From Ignavibacteria bacterium (lineage in GTDB: Bacteria; Bacteroidota; Ignavibacteria; SZUA-365), in the NCBI GenBank assembly GCA_016720835.1, contig JADKJW010000011.1, positions 1-64,000 on the forward strand: a DNA stretch of 64,000 nt, given 5' to 3'. The position numbers and the translations under genes are program-made. The notes under the pieces were generated by a model. That model searched no databases, had not been told where the DNA came from, and saw only the letters and a program-made list of their open reading frames with translations. Of this stretch, positions 52,171 through 62,200 are shown piece by piece. Position 1 is the stretch's first letter. Each line of letters starts with the position of its first letter.

Positions 52171-53226
52171 TCAATACACTTTTGCCTTCTCCTCGCCCAG
52201 CAGAATACGCAAGGTGCCGAGCGCGAGGGCGAGCATTTCATGCTCTCCCGCGAAGTTCATCACCGGCGCGATCCATGCGACCCGCTTCTTCACGGCGCGA
52301 AAAACCCGCGACGAGTGGGCGAGACCGCCGGTCATCAGAATGGCATCCACGCGACCCCGAAGCACCGCAGCCATGGCCCCGATTTCTTTCGCGATCTGGT
52401 AGCACATTGCTTCTGTGACCTCCAAGGCCCTGGTGTCGCCGTTCTCGATCCGCGCTTCGATCTCGCGCATGTCATTCGTCCCGAGATACGCGAAGAGCCC
52501 CCCCTTGCCCATGACCAGTTTCTTCGCCTCACCTTCGGTCAGGGACCCGGAGTAACAGAGTTTGATGAACGGCTGGAGAGGCAATGTCCCGGTGCGGTCG
52601 GGACTGAAGGGTCCGTTGCTTGATGCGTCGTTGACGTCGATGATCCGGCCGCCTTTGAGCGGACCGATCGATATTCCGCCCCCGAGATGGGCGACCACGA
52701 ACGAGCTTTTCCGGTACGGGATATCGAGTTTCTGTGCGGCCGCGCGCGCGACCGCATGCATGTTGAGCGTGTGCGCCAGGGCGCGGCGTTCGATGCGCGG
52801 ATGACCTGAGTAGCGCGCGATCGGTTCGAACTCGTCCACACAGATGGGATCGACCACGCAGGCGCGGGCGTTCCACTCACGCGCCAATGCGTCCGCGAAG
52901 GCGCAACCCATATTGGCTGCATGCTCTCCCTGCAGATTCGCGCGGGCGTCGGCGAGCATCGCCGCATTGACTTCATACGTTCCCCCCTCCAAGGGCTTGA
53001 GCAAACCGCCCCGGCCGGCAACAGCATCAATTCGTGCCGCGATGCCGAGATTTCGGAATGCTTCGCGAATCGTATCGAGCCGGGGCTCGAATTCGTCCCA
53101 AATGGATCCCGCCGGAGGGGCGTGCCTGGCATCTGCCTGGGCGAGCAGCTTCTCGTTCCTGTACACCGCGATTTTGGTGGATGTGGAACCGGGATTGATA
53201 ACCAGGGTGTGGAAAATGGATGGCAT
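52171..53226 (-). CDS. buk: Butyrate kinase
   Basis: A 351-residue acetokinase-family (ASKHA fold) kinase that makes ATP and butyrate (or another short or branched acid) from the acyl-phosphate. Motifs are LVINPGSTSTKIAVY (phosphate 1), AGRGGLLKPLEGGTYEVN, FVVAHLGGGISIG (phosphate 2) and ILMTGGLAHSSRV (adenosine), with the family-specific CVVDPICVDEFEPIARYSGHP. Length and all motifs are normal. It is the first gene of the minus-strand operon, so acyl-phosphate made by the Ptb domain two genes on is the natural substrate. A TAGGTTTG element (53319-53312, minus strand) 86 bases upstream could be its promoter. Confidence 0.94.
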   Translation of the reverse strand: MPSIFHTLVINPGSTSTKIAVYRNEKLLAQADARHAPPAGSIWDEFEPRLDTIREAFRNLGIAARIDAVAGRGGLLKPLEGGTYEVNAAMLADARANLQGEHAANMGCAFADALAREWNARACVVDPICVDEFEPIARYSGHPRIERRALAHTLNMHAVARAAAQKLDIPYRKSSFVVAHLGGGISIGPLKGGRIIDVNDASSNGPFSPDRTGTLPLQPFIKLCYSGSLTEGEAKKLVMGKGGLFAYLGTNDMREIEARIENGDTRALEVTEAMCYQIAKEIGAMAAVLRGRVDAILMTGGLAHSSRVFRAVKKRVAWIAPVMNFAGEHEMLALALGTLRILLGEEKAKVY

Positions 53227-53623
53227 AGGGGTGCTCCTGATAGGGAGGAGGTGCGGGAGAAGCGAAAATCGTTCGATGGCGCGGATTGCGCATGACGAAG
53301 CGAAGTACCTGCAAACCTACGAAGTCGCGATCAAAGCTAAAAATCTCCCCTTTTTCGCGGACCGTCCGTCCCGTGCCTTTCAGGGGGAAACGGTGTGCGC
53401 TGTTGACTCCCCTCCGAAGTTTTTGTAATTTTGTGGAAATTTGTTATCGTGCCTAATTGTACAAAAACCAAATATATCGCCAGCGAGCATCTTTGAATGC
53501 AGGGATGCATTTTTTCCCTCCTCGCGGGCACATTCATGCATCTTCCGCGCCGGGACGCCCTGCGGTACGGGCGTGGATATGATGTGATCGATCATCGTTG
53601 TTGATTAATTCAGGCCATTCGAT
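53227..53623. other. Divergent intergenic region, buk operon / queA
   Basis: A 397-base spacer. The minus strand has TAGGTTTG (53319-53312), an exact TAnnTTTG, but only TTT at the -33 position. The plus strand has the queA promoter at 53403-53433. A short frame on the minus strand (53337-53537) lacks family resemblance. No RNA gene and no queuosine (preQ1) riboswitch was recognised upstream of queA. Confidence 0.55.
53403..53433 (+). promoter_or_regulatory. Bacteroidota-type promoter, exact consensus, for queA
   Basis: TTG 53403-53405, 20-base spacer, TAATTTTG 53426-53433, an exact TAnnTTTG. The leader to ATG 53624 would be about 180 bases. Confidence 0.65.
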
Positions 53624-54658
53624 ATGAAATTATCCGATTTTGACTATCCGGTTGTGAAAAATCTCATTGCGAAATATCCCGCGGAACCGAGGGATAGCGC
53701 GAAGTTGATGGTTGTTCATCGAAGCACGGGAGAGATCGAGCACCGGACATTTGCCGACATCCACGAGTACTTCAAGAAGAACGATTGTCTGGTTCTCAAT
53801 GAGACGAGGGTTTTTCCCGCCAGACTCATCGGCAGAAAGGAAAAGACGAACGCGAAAATCGAGGTGTTCCTTCTCCGGGAATTGAGCAAGGACGAGCACC
53901 TGTGGGACGTCATCGTCGATCCCGCCCGCAAAGTGCGCATCGGCAACAAAATTTATTTTTCCGACGATCTGATGTGCGAGGTGATCGACAACACGACCTC
54001 GAGAGGCCGGACGGTGCGCTTCAATTACGATGGCGATTTCTTCAAGCTGATCGACGCGGTCGGACAGACGCCTCTGCCGCCGTATATCAAGCGCGATGCT
54101 GAAGAGTCCGACAAGGACTGGTATCAGACCGTCTTCGCGAAGACCGTCGGCGCGGTCGCCGCTCCGACGGCGGGCCTGCACTTCACCAAGCAGCTGCTTG
54201 GAAAAATGAAGAAAAAGGGCATCAACGTCACGTCGGTCCTGTTGCATATCGGGCAGGGGACGTTCCGCCCCGTGGAGGTGGAGGACTTGACGAAGCACAA
54301 GATGGATTCGGAGTACTACGAAATTCCGCCGACGGCATGCATCGCCGTCAACCGGGCGAAGGATGCCAAGCGCAGCATCTTCGTCTGCGGAACAAGCACG
54401 GTGCGCGCTCTCGAGTCCAGCGTGACGACGATGCGCCAGCTGACACCCGCGAGAGGATGGACGGATAAATTCATCTATCCGCCCTATGACTTCAAGATCA
54501 CCGACAAACTGATCACCAACTTCCACATGCCGAAATCCACACTGCTGATGCTGGTATCGTCATTCGCGGGGTATGATCTCACGATGAAGGCGTACAAAAA
54601 GGCCATCAAGGAGAAATACCGGATGTACAGTTACGGCGACGCGATGTTGATCCTGTAA
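53624..54658 (+). CDS. queA: S-adenosylmethionine:tRNA ribosyltransferase-isomerase
   Basis: A 344-residue enzyme of normal length that transfers the ribosyl part of SAM to preQ1 in tRNA, giving epoxyqueuosine. Motifs are KLSDFDYPVVKNLIAKYPAEPRDSAKLMV, CLVLNETRVFPARLIGRK, the signature FAKTVGAVAAPTAGLHFTKQL, HIGQGTFRPV and KLITNFHMPKSTLLMLVSSFAG. With queD at 24508 it shows that this organism makes queuosine itself. A terminator 27 bases downstream ends the transcript. Confidence 0.96.
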   Translation: MKLSDFDYPVVKNLIAKYPAEPRDSAKLMVVHRSTGEIEHRTFADIHEYFKKNDCLVLNETRVFPARLIGRKEKTNAKIEVFLLRELSKDEHLWDVIVDPARKVRIGNKIYFSDDLMCEVIDNTTSRGRTVRFNYDGDFFKLIDAVGQTPLPPYIKRDAEESDKDWYQTVFAKTVGAVAAPTAGLHFTKQLLGKMKKKGINVTSVLLHIGQGTFRPVEVEDLTKHKMDSEYYEIPPTACIAVNRAKDAKRSIFVCGTSTVRALESSVTTMRQLTPARGWTDKFIYPPYDFKITDKLITNFHMPKSTLLMLVSSFAGYDLTMKAYKKAIKEKYRMYSYGDAMLIL

Positions 54659-54685
54659 GAATCCGAGCATGCGTGCATCATCCCA

Positions 54686-54724
54686 CTGAAGGCGAAGTGT
54701 TTCCGCTTCGCCTTCAGCATTTTC
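54686..54724 (+). terminator. Intrinsic terminator after queA
   Basis: CTGAAGGCGAAG (54686-54697) pairs with CTTCGCCTTCAG (54706-54717) around an 8-base loop, followed by CATTTTC. Confidence 0.8.
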
Positions 54725-54743
54725 GAGCTTGACACCTCCCGAC

Positions 54744-55448
54744 ATGCCTGAGAGCGTATTCACCGTCTGCATCCCCTCCGCCGGCTCAGGAACACGGATG
54801 GGCACCGCACTGCCCAAGCAGTACCTGCGCATCGCGGGAATCCCCGTGCTCGCATATACGCTTTCGGTGTTCGATGCCCTGTCGCAGTGCACGCGCCTCA
54901 TCATCGCGACGGATGATCGTCCAAGAACCGAGCGCCTGCTTGCGGAGTACCCCCTCTCGACGGAGACGGTGCTTGTTGACGGCGGGCCGATGCGTCAGGA
55001 TTCCGTTGCCAATATGCTGACGGCATGTCCGGAGACGGAGGGCCTCGTGCTCATTCACGATGCCGCCCGTCCCTGCATCACGTCGGGGGAAATCCTGGCC
55101 GTGGTGCGCGCCGTCGAGACGCATGGCGCGGCCGTTCTTGCTCTTCCGTCTCGCGACACCGTCAAGATGGTCCGCGACGGATGCGTGGAGAGAACACTCG
55201 ATCGTCGCACGATCTGGATGGCACAAACGCCGCAGGGAAGCCGGGTGTCCGTGTTTCAACACGCGGTTTCAATCGCGAGGATGGACGGGTATTTCGGGAC
55301 GGACGATGTGGAGTTGTTGGAACGGATCGGCGCTCCGGTCGCTGTGGTGGAGGGCCTTCCAACAAACGTCAAAATCACCGTCCCGGAGGATCTCTCACTC
55401 GCGGAGGCGATCCTCCGCTCGCAGGGTCGCGTTGTCTCCGCGCTCTGA
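54744..55448 (+). CDS. ispD: 2-C-methyl-D-erythritol 4-phosphate cytidylyltransferase
   Basis: A 234-residue nucleotidyltransferase of the non-mevalonate isoprenoid pathway, coupling CTP to methylerythritol phosphate. The glycine-rich CTP loop is CIPSAGSGTRMGTALPKQYLRIAG. VLIHDAARPCIT, LPSRDTVKMV, TIWMAQTPQGSRVSVFQHA and TDDVELLERIG follow in family order, and NVKITVPEDLSLAEAIL ends it. ATG 54744 is preferred over TTG 54729. rsmI follows after 31 bases, probably on the same transcript. The start lies only 19 bases after the queA terminator, so the promoter must overlap that hairpin or there is read-through. Confidence 0.94.
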   Translation: MPESVFTVCIPSAGSGTRMGTALPKQYLRIAGIPVLAYTLSVFDALSQCTRLIIATDDRPRTERLLAEYPLSTETVLVDGGPMRQDSVANMLTACPETEGLVLIHDAARPCITSGEILAVVRAVETHGAAVLALPSRDTVKMVRDGCVERTLDRRTIWMAQTPQGSRVSVFQHAVSIARMDGYFGTDDVELLERIGAPVAVVEGLPTNVKITVPEDLSLAEAILRSQGRVVSAL

Positions 55449-55479
55449 CCGCTGTCCACCTCACGGGATGAAATGAATC

Positions 55480-56211
55480 ATGCACAAACTGCCCGCGGCT
55501 CCCGGAACGCTTTTTATCGTTGGCACCCCGATCGGCAATCCCGGGGATCTCTCTCTTCGGGCCCGTGAAACATTGCAGAAGGCGGATATCATCGCGTGCG
55601 AAGAACGCAGGGAAGCGATTCGTTTGTTGAAGCGATATGCGATCGACAAACCGCTGATTGAAGTCAATGAGCATACCGAGGCTGCCGTTTCTCAGGACGT
55701 GATCACCGAATTGCTGAACGGAAAGTCCATCGCGCTGATTTCCGATTGCGGGATGCCGGTGTTCGCCGATCCGGGAACGACTTTGGTGCAGGCGGCGGTG
55801 GGCACTTCGATTCCCGTGACCGTCGTTCCCGGTCCGACCTCGCTCGGCGCTGCCCTCGCCGTCGCGGGCTTCGATGTGCGGCGCTTCTACTTCCACGGAT
55901 TCCTTTCTCCGAAGAAGGAGGAGCGTCGGAACGAACTGAAAACGTTCGCGGCGTTTCCTGTCCCGATCGTGTTCCTCGATGCACCGTACAGGCTCCGGCA
56001 AGTGCTTGGAGACCTGAGCGTCGCGTTCGGGCCCGGTCGCCCGGCCTGCGTGGCGTGCGATCTGACGATGGAACAGGAGCTCGTGAAGCGCGGGAGCCTG
56101 AAGAAATTGACGGAGTTCTTTGCACAGGACGAAACACGGCGCGAATACGTCATCATCGTCGACGCGGAACGACGGCGCGACCGAAGCGCGACCTATCGCC
56201 GATCGAAATAG
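55480..56211 (+). CDS. rsmI: 16S rRNA (cytidine-1402-2'-O)-methyltransferase
   Basis: A 243-residue tetrapyrrole-methylase-fold enzyme that 2'-O-methylates C1402 in the ribosomal P site. Motifs are GTLFIVGTPIGNPGDLSLRARETLQKADIIACEE, LISDCGMPVFADPGTTLVQAA, VTVVPGPTSLGAALAVAGFD, FYFHGFLSPKKEERRNEL and IVFLDAPYRLRQVL. It lacks the C-terminal extension found in longer members (about 285 residues). This shorter form is seen in Bacteroidota, where relatives are sometimes annotated simply as SAM-dependent methyltransferase. It converges on the 1,995-residue gene, with a shared terminator between them. Confidence 0.9.
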   Translation: MHKLPAAPGTLFIVGTPIGNPGDLSLRARETLQKADIIACEERREAIRLLKRYAIDKPLIEVNEHTEAAVSQDVITELLNGKSIALISDCGMPVFADPGTTLVQAAVGTSIPVTVVPGPTSLGAALAVAGFDVRRFYFHGFLSPKKEERRNELKTFAAFPVPIVFLDAPYRLRQVLGDLSVAFGPGRPACVACDLTMEQELVKRGSLKKLTEFFAQDETRREYVIIVDAERRRDRSATYRRSK

Positions 56212-56216
56212 ACGGG

Positions 56217-56249
56217 AAAAGAAAACGGAGGCCAGGGGCCTCCGTTTTC
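56217..56249. terminator. Bidirectional terminator between rsmI and the 1,995-residue gene
   Basis: GAAAACGGAGGCC (56221-56233) pairs with GGCCTCCGTTTTC (56237-56249). On the minus strand the stem is followed by TTTT (56220-56217), so it ends the large minus-strand gene; on the plus strand the T-run is inside the stem. Confidence 0.82.
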
Positions 56250-56269
56250 ACGTTGATGCGCGCGCGGGA

Positions 56270-59200
56270 TTATTTGGTCAGCACCAGTCGCCTCGTTGCC
56301 GTGAACTCGCCCGTCATGATCGTGTACTGGTACACGCCGACGGGCAGCGAGGAGACTTCGAACTGCACATCGTGCGTCCCTTTCGTGACGTGGCCGTTGA
56401 CGAGCTGCGTCACTTTCCGTCCCATCATGTCGTAGAGGGAAAGATCCACGAAGCCTTCGTTGGCAACGGAGTAGGAAATGGACGTGAATCCGGTCCGTTC
56501 AAGCGATACAGGATTCGGATGATTCTGCATCAACTGGTTGCCGGAACGATCCGTCACGAGACGACCGTTGCTGATGCAGTATCCGGTGAGATTGAAGACC
56601 CCGTCGGTGCGACCCACAACGGTCGCGTAGCCCGAAGTGAACGAAAAATTGGTGGAGATTCGAAGCGGGGTTTGCGCATCGTCACCGAGGAGCACAAGGC
56701 ACTCGAGATACACGAGCGGTTCGCTGCCTGCTGCCACCGGGACGCTGCCGGTCGCGGCGAGATTCACCTTCCCACTGTCGTGGACATACGACGTGATGTC
56801 GACAATCATTCCGGCTGAGGTGGTACCAGCGGTAACCGCGCGCAGCGGGTAGAGCATGCTGCGGTTGAAGGAAACCGAACCGCTCCAACTCGTCACGCTC
56901 GCGTTGCCGAGATCCTTGTCCGAGCGCACGGGGATGAGCACCTTTTCTCCCGGAGCCCCCGCAATCGTGCCGATGCTCAGGGTCGCCAACGCGATGGGCT
57001 GCGGAATCGAAAGGCCTGTCACCGGGCCGGCAAGCCCGAACGGACAGGGCAGTGTCGATACGATACGGAGACTGTCCGCGTACGCCTTTGCCTGCATCGG
57101 GATGAATTCGAGTTGCACGACGACGGACTGGCCGGGCTGCAAGGTCGCAGGAAGCGGCGGAACAGTACTCCGGACAACGAAGTCCGGATTTCCGGGTGTC
57201 ACCGACTGCACGAGCACAGGAATGGTGGAGGTGTTGAGGATCGTTGCAGCCCGCTGCACCGCCGGCTGGCCGATGACGGCGGTCCCGAAGTCGACGGCCG
57301 TCACGCTCAATGCGGGCGACACCGTCAGGGCAGTCAGCGCCGTGCTGCGATTCACAGGCGCGCCAAGCGCGGTGAAGCTGGATTGCAGTGTCGCAGTGTA
57401 TGCGCGGTTCAAATTCTGGCCCGTGAACGCCACCGTCACCGTCAGGGATCCCCCCGCGGAAATTGGGCGCGGGAAGAGGGTCGGGCTCTGAATGGAGAAA
57501 AACGCGGCGTCCGGTCCGGTGATGCTCAAGGCGTCAAGGGTCGCGTCCTGCAGGAACGTGTTGGTGACGGTGGTCTGCTGCGTGCGTGTCGCACACCAGG
57601 CATCGCTCCCAAAATCGATGGAACTCTGGATGCTGATCGAGCCCTGCTGCGCCCGGGCATCGATGAGGAACAGGGTCGAATCGACACAGGGTGTCGATGT
57701 GAACAAGGCGAGCGTGCCCGTCCATGTCCCGGTGGTTGTTGCGGTGTAGGTGATGGTCACATCCACGGAACGCCCCGGATCGATACAGATGGGCAACGCG
57801 GGTGTGTACGTGACTTCAGATGGTTTTCTGTCGGACGAATAGCAGAGACGCGCAGTCCCGGTGTTGTTCAGTGTCACCGTGCGCTGTACCGGCTTCGCGA
57901 CTTCCACGGTACCGAGCGCGATTGCGCCGCCACCGTCGGGACGTAACGTTTCACGGACTCCATCGAGCGGGATATCGACCTTCGGCTGTATGGGATCGTC
58001 CGTCATCACCGTCAACGTCGCGGCCACCGGTCCGTCGGCCGGCGCGAGAGCCGCACTGTACTGAATGCGGAATTCGCGGGTGTTGCCGGGTGCAAGGGCC
58101 TCCGTGGATACCACGGGTGTCAGATTCGCAAACGCCCCGCTGCCGGTGCCGGAAATGGTTGCGGAGAGAATGTTGATCGTTCCCGTGCCGCCGTTCGTGA
58201 GCGTGTCGCGCAGGACGGACTGCTGGCATTGCGCCAGCGCTCCGAACGATATGGTCGCACGCGAGAGAATGATGCGGCCGCGAACGCCGGTACCCTGCAG
58301 ATCGACGCAGAGAGTATCGGGACACGGCGTATCAAAGATGATGCATGCCGTCGCTGATTTCAGGCCCTCGGAGGTCGGACTGAAGCGCACTTGCGTGCTG
58401 ATCGAATTGCCCGCGGTGATCGTCGTCGGATATCCGGATTGGACGAAAAACTCGCCAGCAGGCTGCACCGTGAAGGAGGCGATGTGCGCGTCGAAGCCGC
58501 CGTTGTTCTGCACGTTCAGCGGGAGGATCGAAGAAGTCCCGATGTTGACCGACGCGAAGCTCAGCGGCCTGGGCGCGGCGGCGTAGATCTGTTCGATCCA
58601 TCCGCCCTTCAACGGAATCGTGATGGAGCGTGTGCAACGGTCTGTCGAAACGAACAGCGAATCGATGAATCCGCCGAATGCGGGATGGGTGAACGTCACA
58701 GAGAATGTAAATGAGCGTCCCGGCTGCAGAATGACACTGGCGGGCGCGCCGGAAAGAAACGCGTTGCTGGAACCGCCGAGCCTGGTATTGACGACTTCCT
58801 GGACGGCGCCATGGTTGTTGATGGTGACGTCGCGTGTGAATCCGCTCGAGCAGTGCAGCATCCGCCCGAAATCAATTTCAGAAACGGATACGGTCACGTT
58901 GGAGGAATCACGGTGCGACAGGAGCGCGACCTTCAGTTGCGGCACGACGGGGTCGGTGCTGTTGATGTTCAGCGTCGCGCCGTTGGAACCGGTGAACGCG
59001 GGACTCGCGCAGATGACGATATCCTGCTCCTGGCCACCCTGCAGCGTGAACGGCGTGCTGACGGGCGGATCAATCGAGAACACCGCGTTTGTCTGCGTGA
59101 TCGAAATGCCGGTGACGGTCACCGGGCTGTTCCCTTGATTGCTCAGATGCAGCGTGTCGCAGAGCGTCGTGAAGGAGCACGCGTCGAGCAGGTAATCGAT

Positions 59201-62200
59201 GTTCCCCCGGTCGACGCTCAAGCCGTCCGTATCGCCGCGCCCGTTGATCGACAGCAGCGAAGTAAATCCGCACGGCTGGCTCGTAAAGCGGACGAGGCCG
59301 TTGAACGGCCCCCGGCCGTTCGGGAGGAACACCACGTCCACCGTCGTGCTCTGATTCGGTTGCAGCGTCACGGGCAGCGGTGTCGTCGGAGTGACTCCGA
59401 AAATCCCCGCGCTCTTCTGCACGACGGCGGCGGTGATGGTGACGACCTGATTGCTGGTGTTCCGGAGCGTGTAGCTGCGCGTTTGCGGCACGAAGATCCG
59501 GGTGAAATACTCCGTTGCGGAATCGCCGATGACCGTGAATTCGGAAACCGTGCGGCGGCCGGCCAGCGCGATAAACGTCGGGAGCCGGTCAAAGTCGTTG
59601 TGGTTGAGGAACAACCCGGCCGTGCTCGTGCCCTCCGTCGGCCTGTTGTATTCCACAATCAGCCGAACGGAATCCTTCGCGCCTGCGGTGTCACCAAGCA
59701 CTGGTGAAATCAGCGTGAAATGGGTCGGATCCGCGCCCGAGAATGACGCGCCGAGGAAGGAGAGCGGGCCGTTCCCCTTGTTCCGGATGTACAGCGTGTC
59801 GCGGATGGGTTTCGAACAGGCCTGCAGGCCGAGATCCATCGCCACCGGAGGATCGATGTACGGATTCGGCAGGCAGGGGGCCGATACGTCGAGACGCGCG
59901 GTATCGGCGCAGACGCTGTTCCACGCCACGACGAGCTGCGTTTCAATCGTCCCGACATTCGCGGGATTGTAGGTCATGGAGACATCAAAGGACCCGCCCG
60001 GCGGCAGCAGCAGCGGGAGCGGAGGGACGCTCACGATCTTCAGCTCCGGGAAGTCCTTCGCGAGCTTCACCAGCGTGATATTTGCGTTTGTCTTGCCAGT
60101 ATTCCGGACAGATACATCTCGTATGACCGGTTTTCCGACGATGGTAGGACCGACGGTAACGCCGCCGCGCGGGTTGAAGGTGATTTCCGTGGAAATGGCC
60201 TCGCCCGTGCATCGAATGACGACGGTGTCGGGGCAGGGGCTGTTGATGAGCCGATATTCAGCGGTGAACGTGCCGGTGAACTGCGGCGCAAACTGGAGAC
60301 GGTACTTCTTGGAACTGTCGACCTTGATGAACAACGGGATCATCTCCGGCGTCGGAAACATGTCGACACCGCTTTTCAACTCGCGCCGATCGACAAATGC
60401 GTAGGTGTTGCCGATGTTTCTCAACGTGATGGTGGTGTCGCGCAGGGTGTTGACGCAGACCTTGCCGAAATTGACTTCGGTCACATTCGACGTGAGTTTC
60501 GTCCAGTCGCCAAACCCGCTGATGTCGACGAATGTCGTGTCCGGGCAGCTCGGATTTCCGCCGATGAACCGGTACGTCCCTTTGCGCACGCCGGGCGCGG
60601 TGGGACGGAAGCGGAAGGTAAACGGATGCGAGCCGTTGATGACGACACCCGGCTTCGGCGAGAGGAGACGAAATTCGTTCTGTCCCGATACGAACTCGAT
60701 GGCGATGAATGTCGGTGGACGATTCCCGCCGGTGTTCGCATAGTGCGTGTACTCGACACTGTCCTTGATGCAGATTCCTGGATAGACGTCGATGGTAGCG
60801 GAAAGGTCGAGGGTACCGTAGAGTCTCTTTCCTTCCAACGCGATGACCCAGGGGTTATGATCCGGATCGTTGCTGAGCAGGGTCATGGAGCCTTGCACGA
60901 GGCCAAAGGCATACCTGTTCGGCGTCCAGCGAACGGTGATCTGCTTGCCGCGTCCGGGAAGGAGCTTGAGCGGGAGGACGAGGCCGGGCGCGGTGAAATC
61001 CGGCGACGAGAACAAGACGCTTCCATTCGGAATGACCAGTTCGCCGGATCCGGTGTTGCGCACGGTGACGGTGATCTCGACACTCCGATCGCACATGACA
61101 TCGGGAAAGACCGCGGATTTTTGTGAGAGCGAGATGTCGGCTTTCGGTGGCACGCCGAAGTAACGGATGATCCAGGCTTCATTGGCGGCGGGATCGCCAC
61201 CGCAGGCCCAGCCGTTCAACGGATCGGCGAAGTCCATCTGGTGCAGCTCGCTCGGAGACGGCATGCCGGCAACCTGAAACTGTTTCCAGCTGCTGCCGCT
61301 GTTTATCGTTCCTCCAAGGTAGTTGAGATTTGTTCCAACCCAGCCCACCGTGGTATTGAAAAAATAATTCGAAGGAAAGTCCGTTATGCCGGCGGGGACG
61401 GAAGCCGGCCCGATGGAGATCCATCGAACGCCGGCATTCGTGGTCCTGTAGATGCGCGGCCGCGAGGTTTGCGGGTCGGTTCCTGAAATCACGAAGTTGT
61501 TTCCATCAATGACGGTCACATCCTTGAATATCTCGAACTGGTTGAATGACGGTGCCGACATCCGGCTCCACACTCCCCCGCTTCGCAGCAGGGTCGTCGA
61601 CGCGTCACCGCAAGCCACCCAGACGCCGCCCCCGAACATGACCGAGTAGAGGGCGGGGAATCCCGGGAGAGCGGTGCCGGACGGAGTCTCGTCCGTCCAA
61701 TGCAAGCCAAAATCAGTCGTGCGGTAAATGATCGGTGCATTCGGCGGAGCGCCCACACCGGGGGGTGGAGGCGGGGGCGGGGAAACTCTGTCGCCTCCGA
61801 CCGCGAAGCCTTCGTGCGCGTCACGGAAATAAATGCTTCGGATGGTGGCGCGCATCGGCGCGGCGGATTTCAACGTCGGGCTGACTTCTTTCCAGTTCGC
61901 TCCCCCGTCGCTTGAGATGTACACGAGCGAGCTATCACCGGCTACCGCGATGTATTGCGAATTGGGGGCGCTGATGGTGCGCCACACCGTCCACGAAGGC
62001 AGCGGTGGATTGAACTGCGTGGTCATGATCGGCATCCAGGTGTTCCCGCCATCCAGCGTGTAAATGACGCCGGAGAGAAGTCCGGGAAAGTTCGGAACAC
62101 CCGCGGCGAATCCCGTCTGCCCATCGAGCATGTCGATGTCGTAGAGCGTCGAAACGTTTTGAGGCAACTGCTGGGGATACCAGTTGCCGACCTGCGCAAC

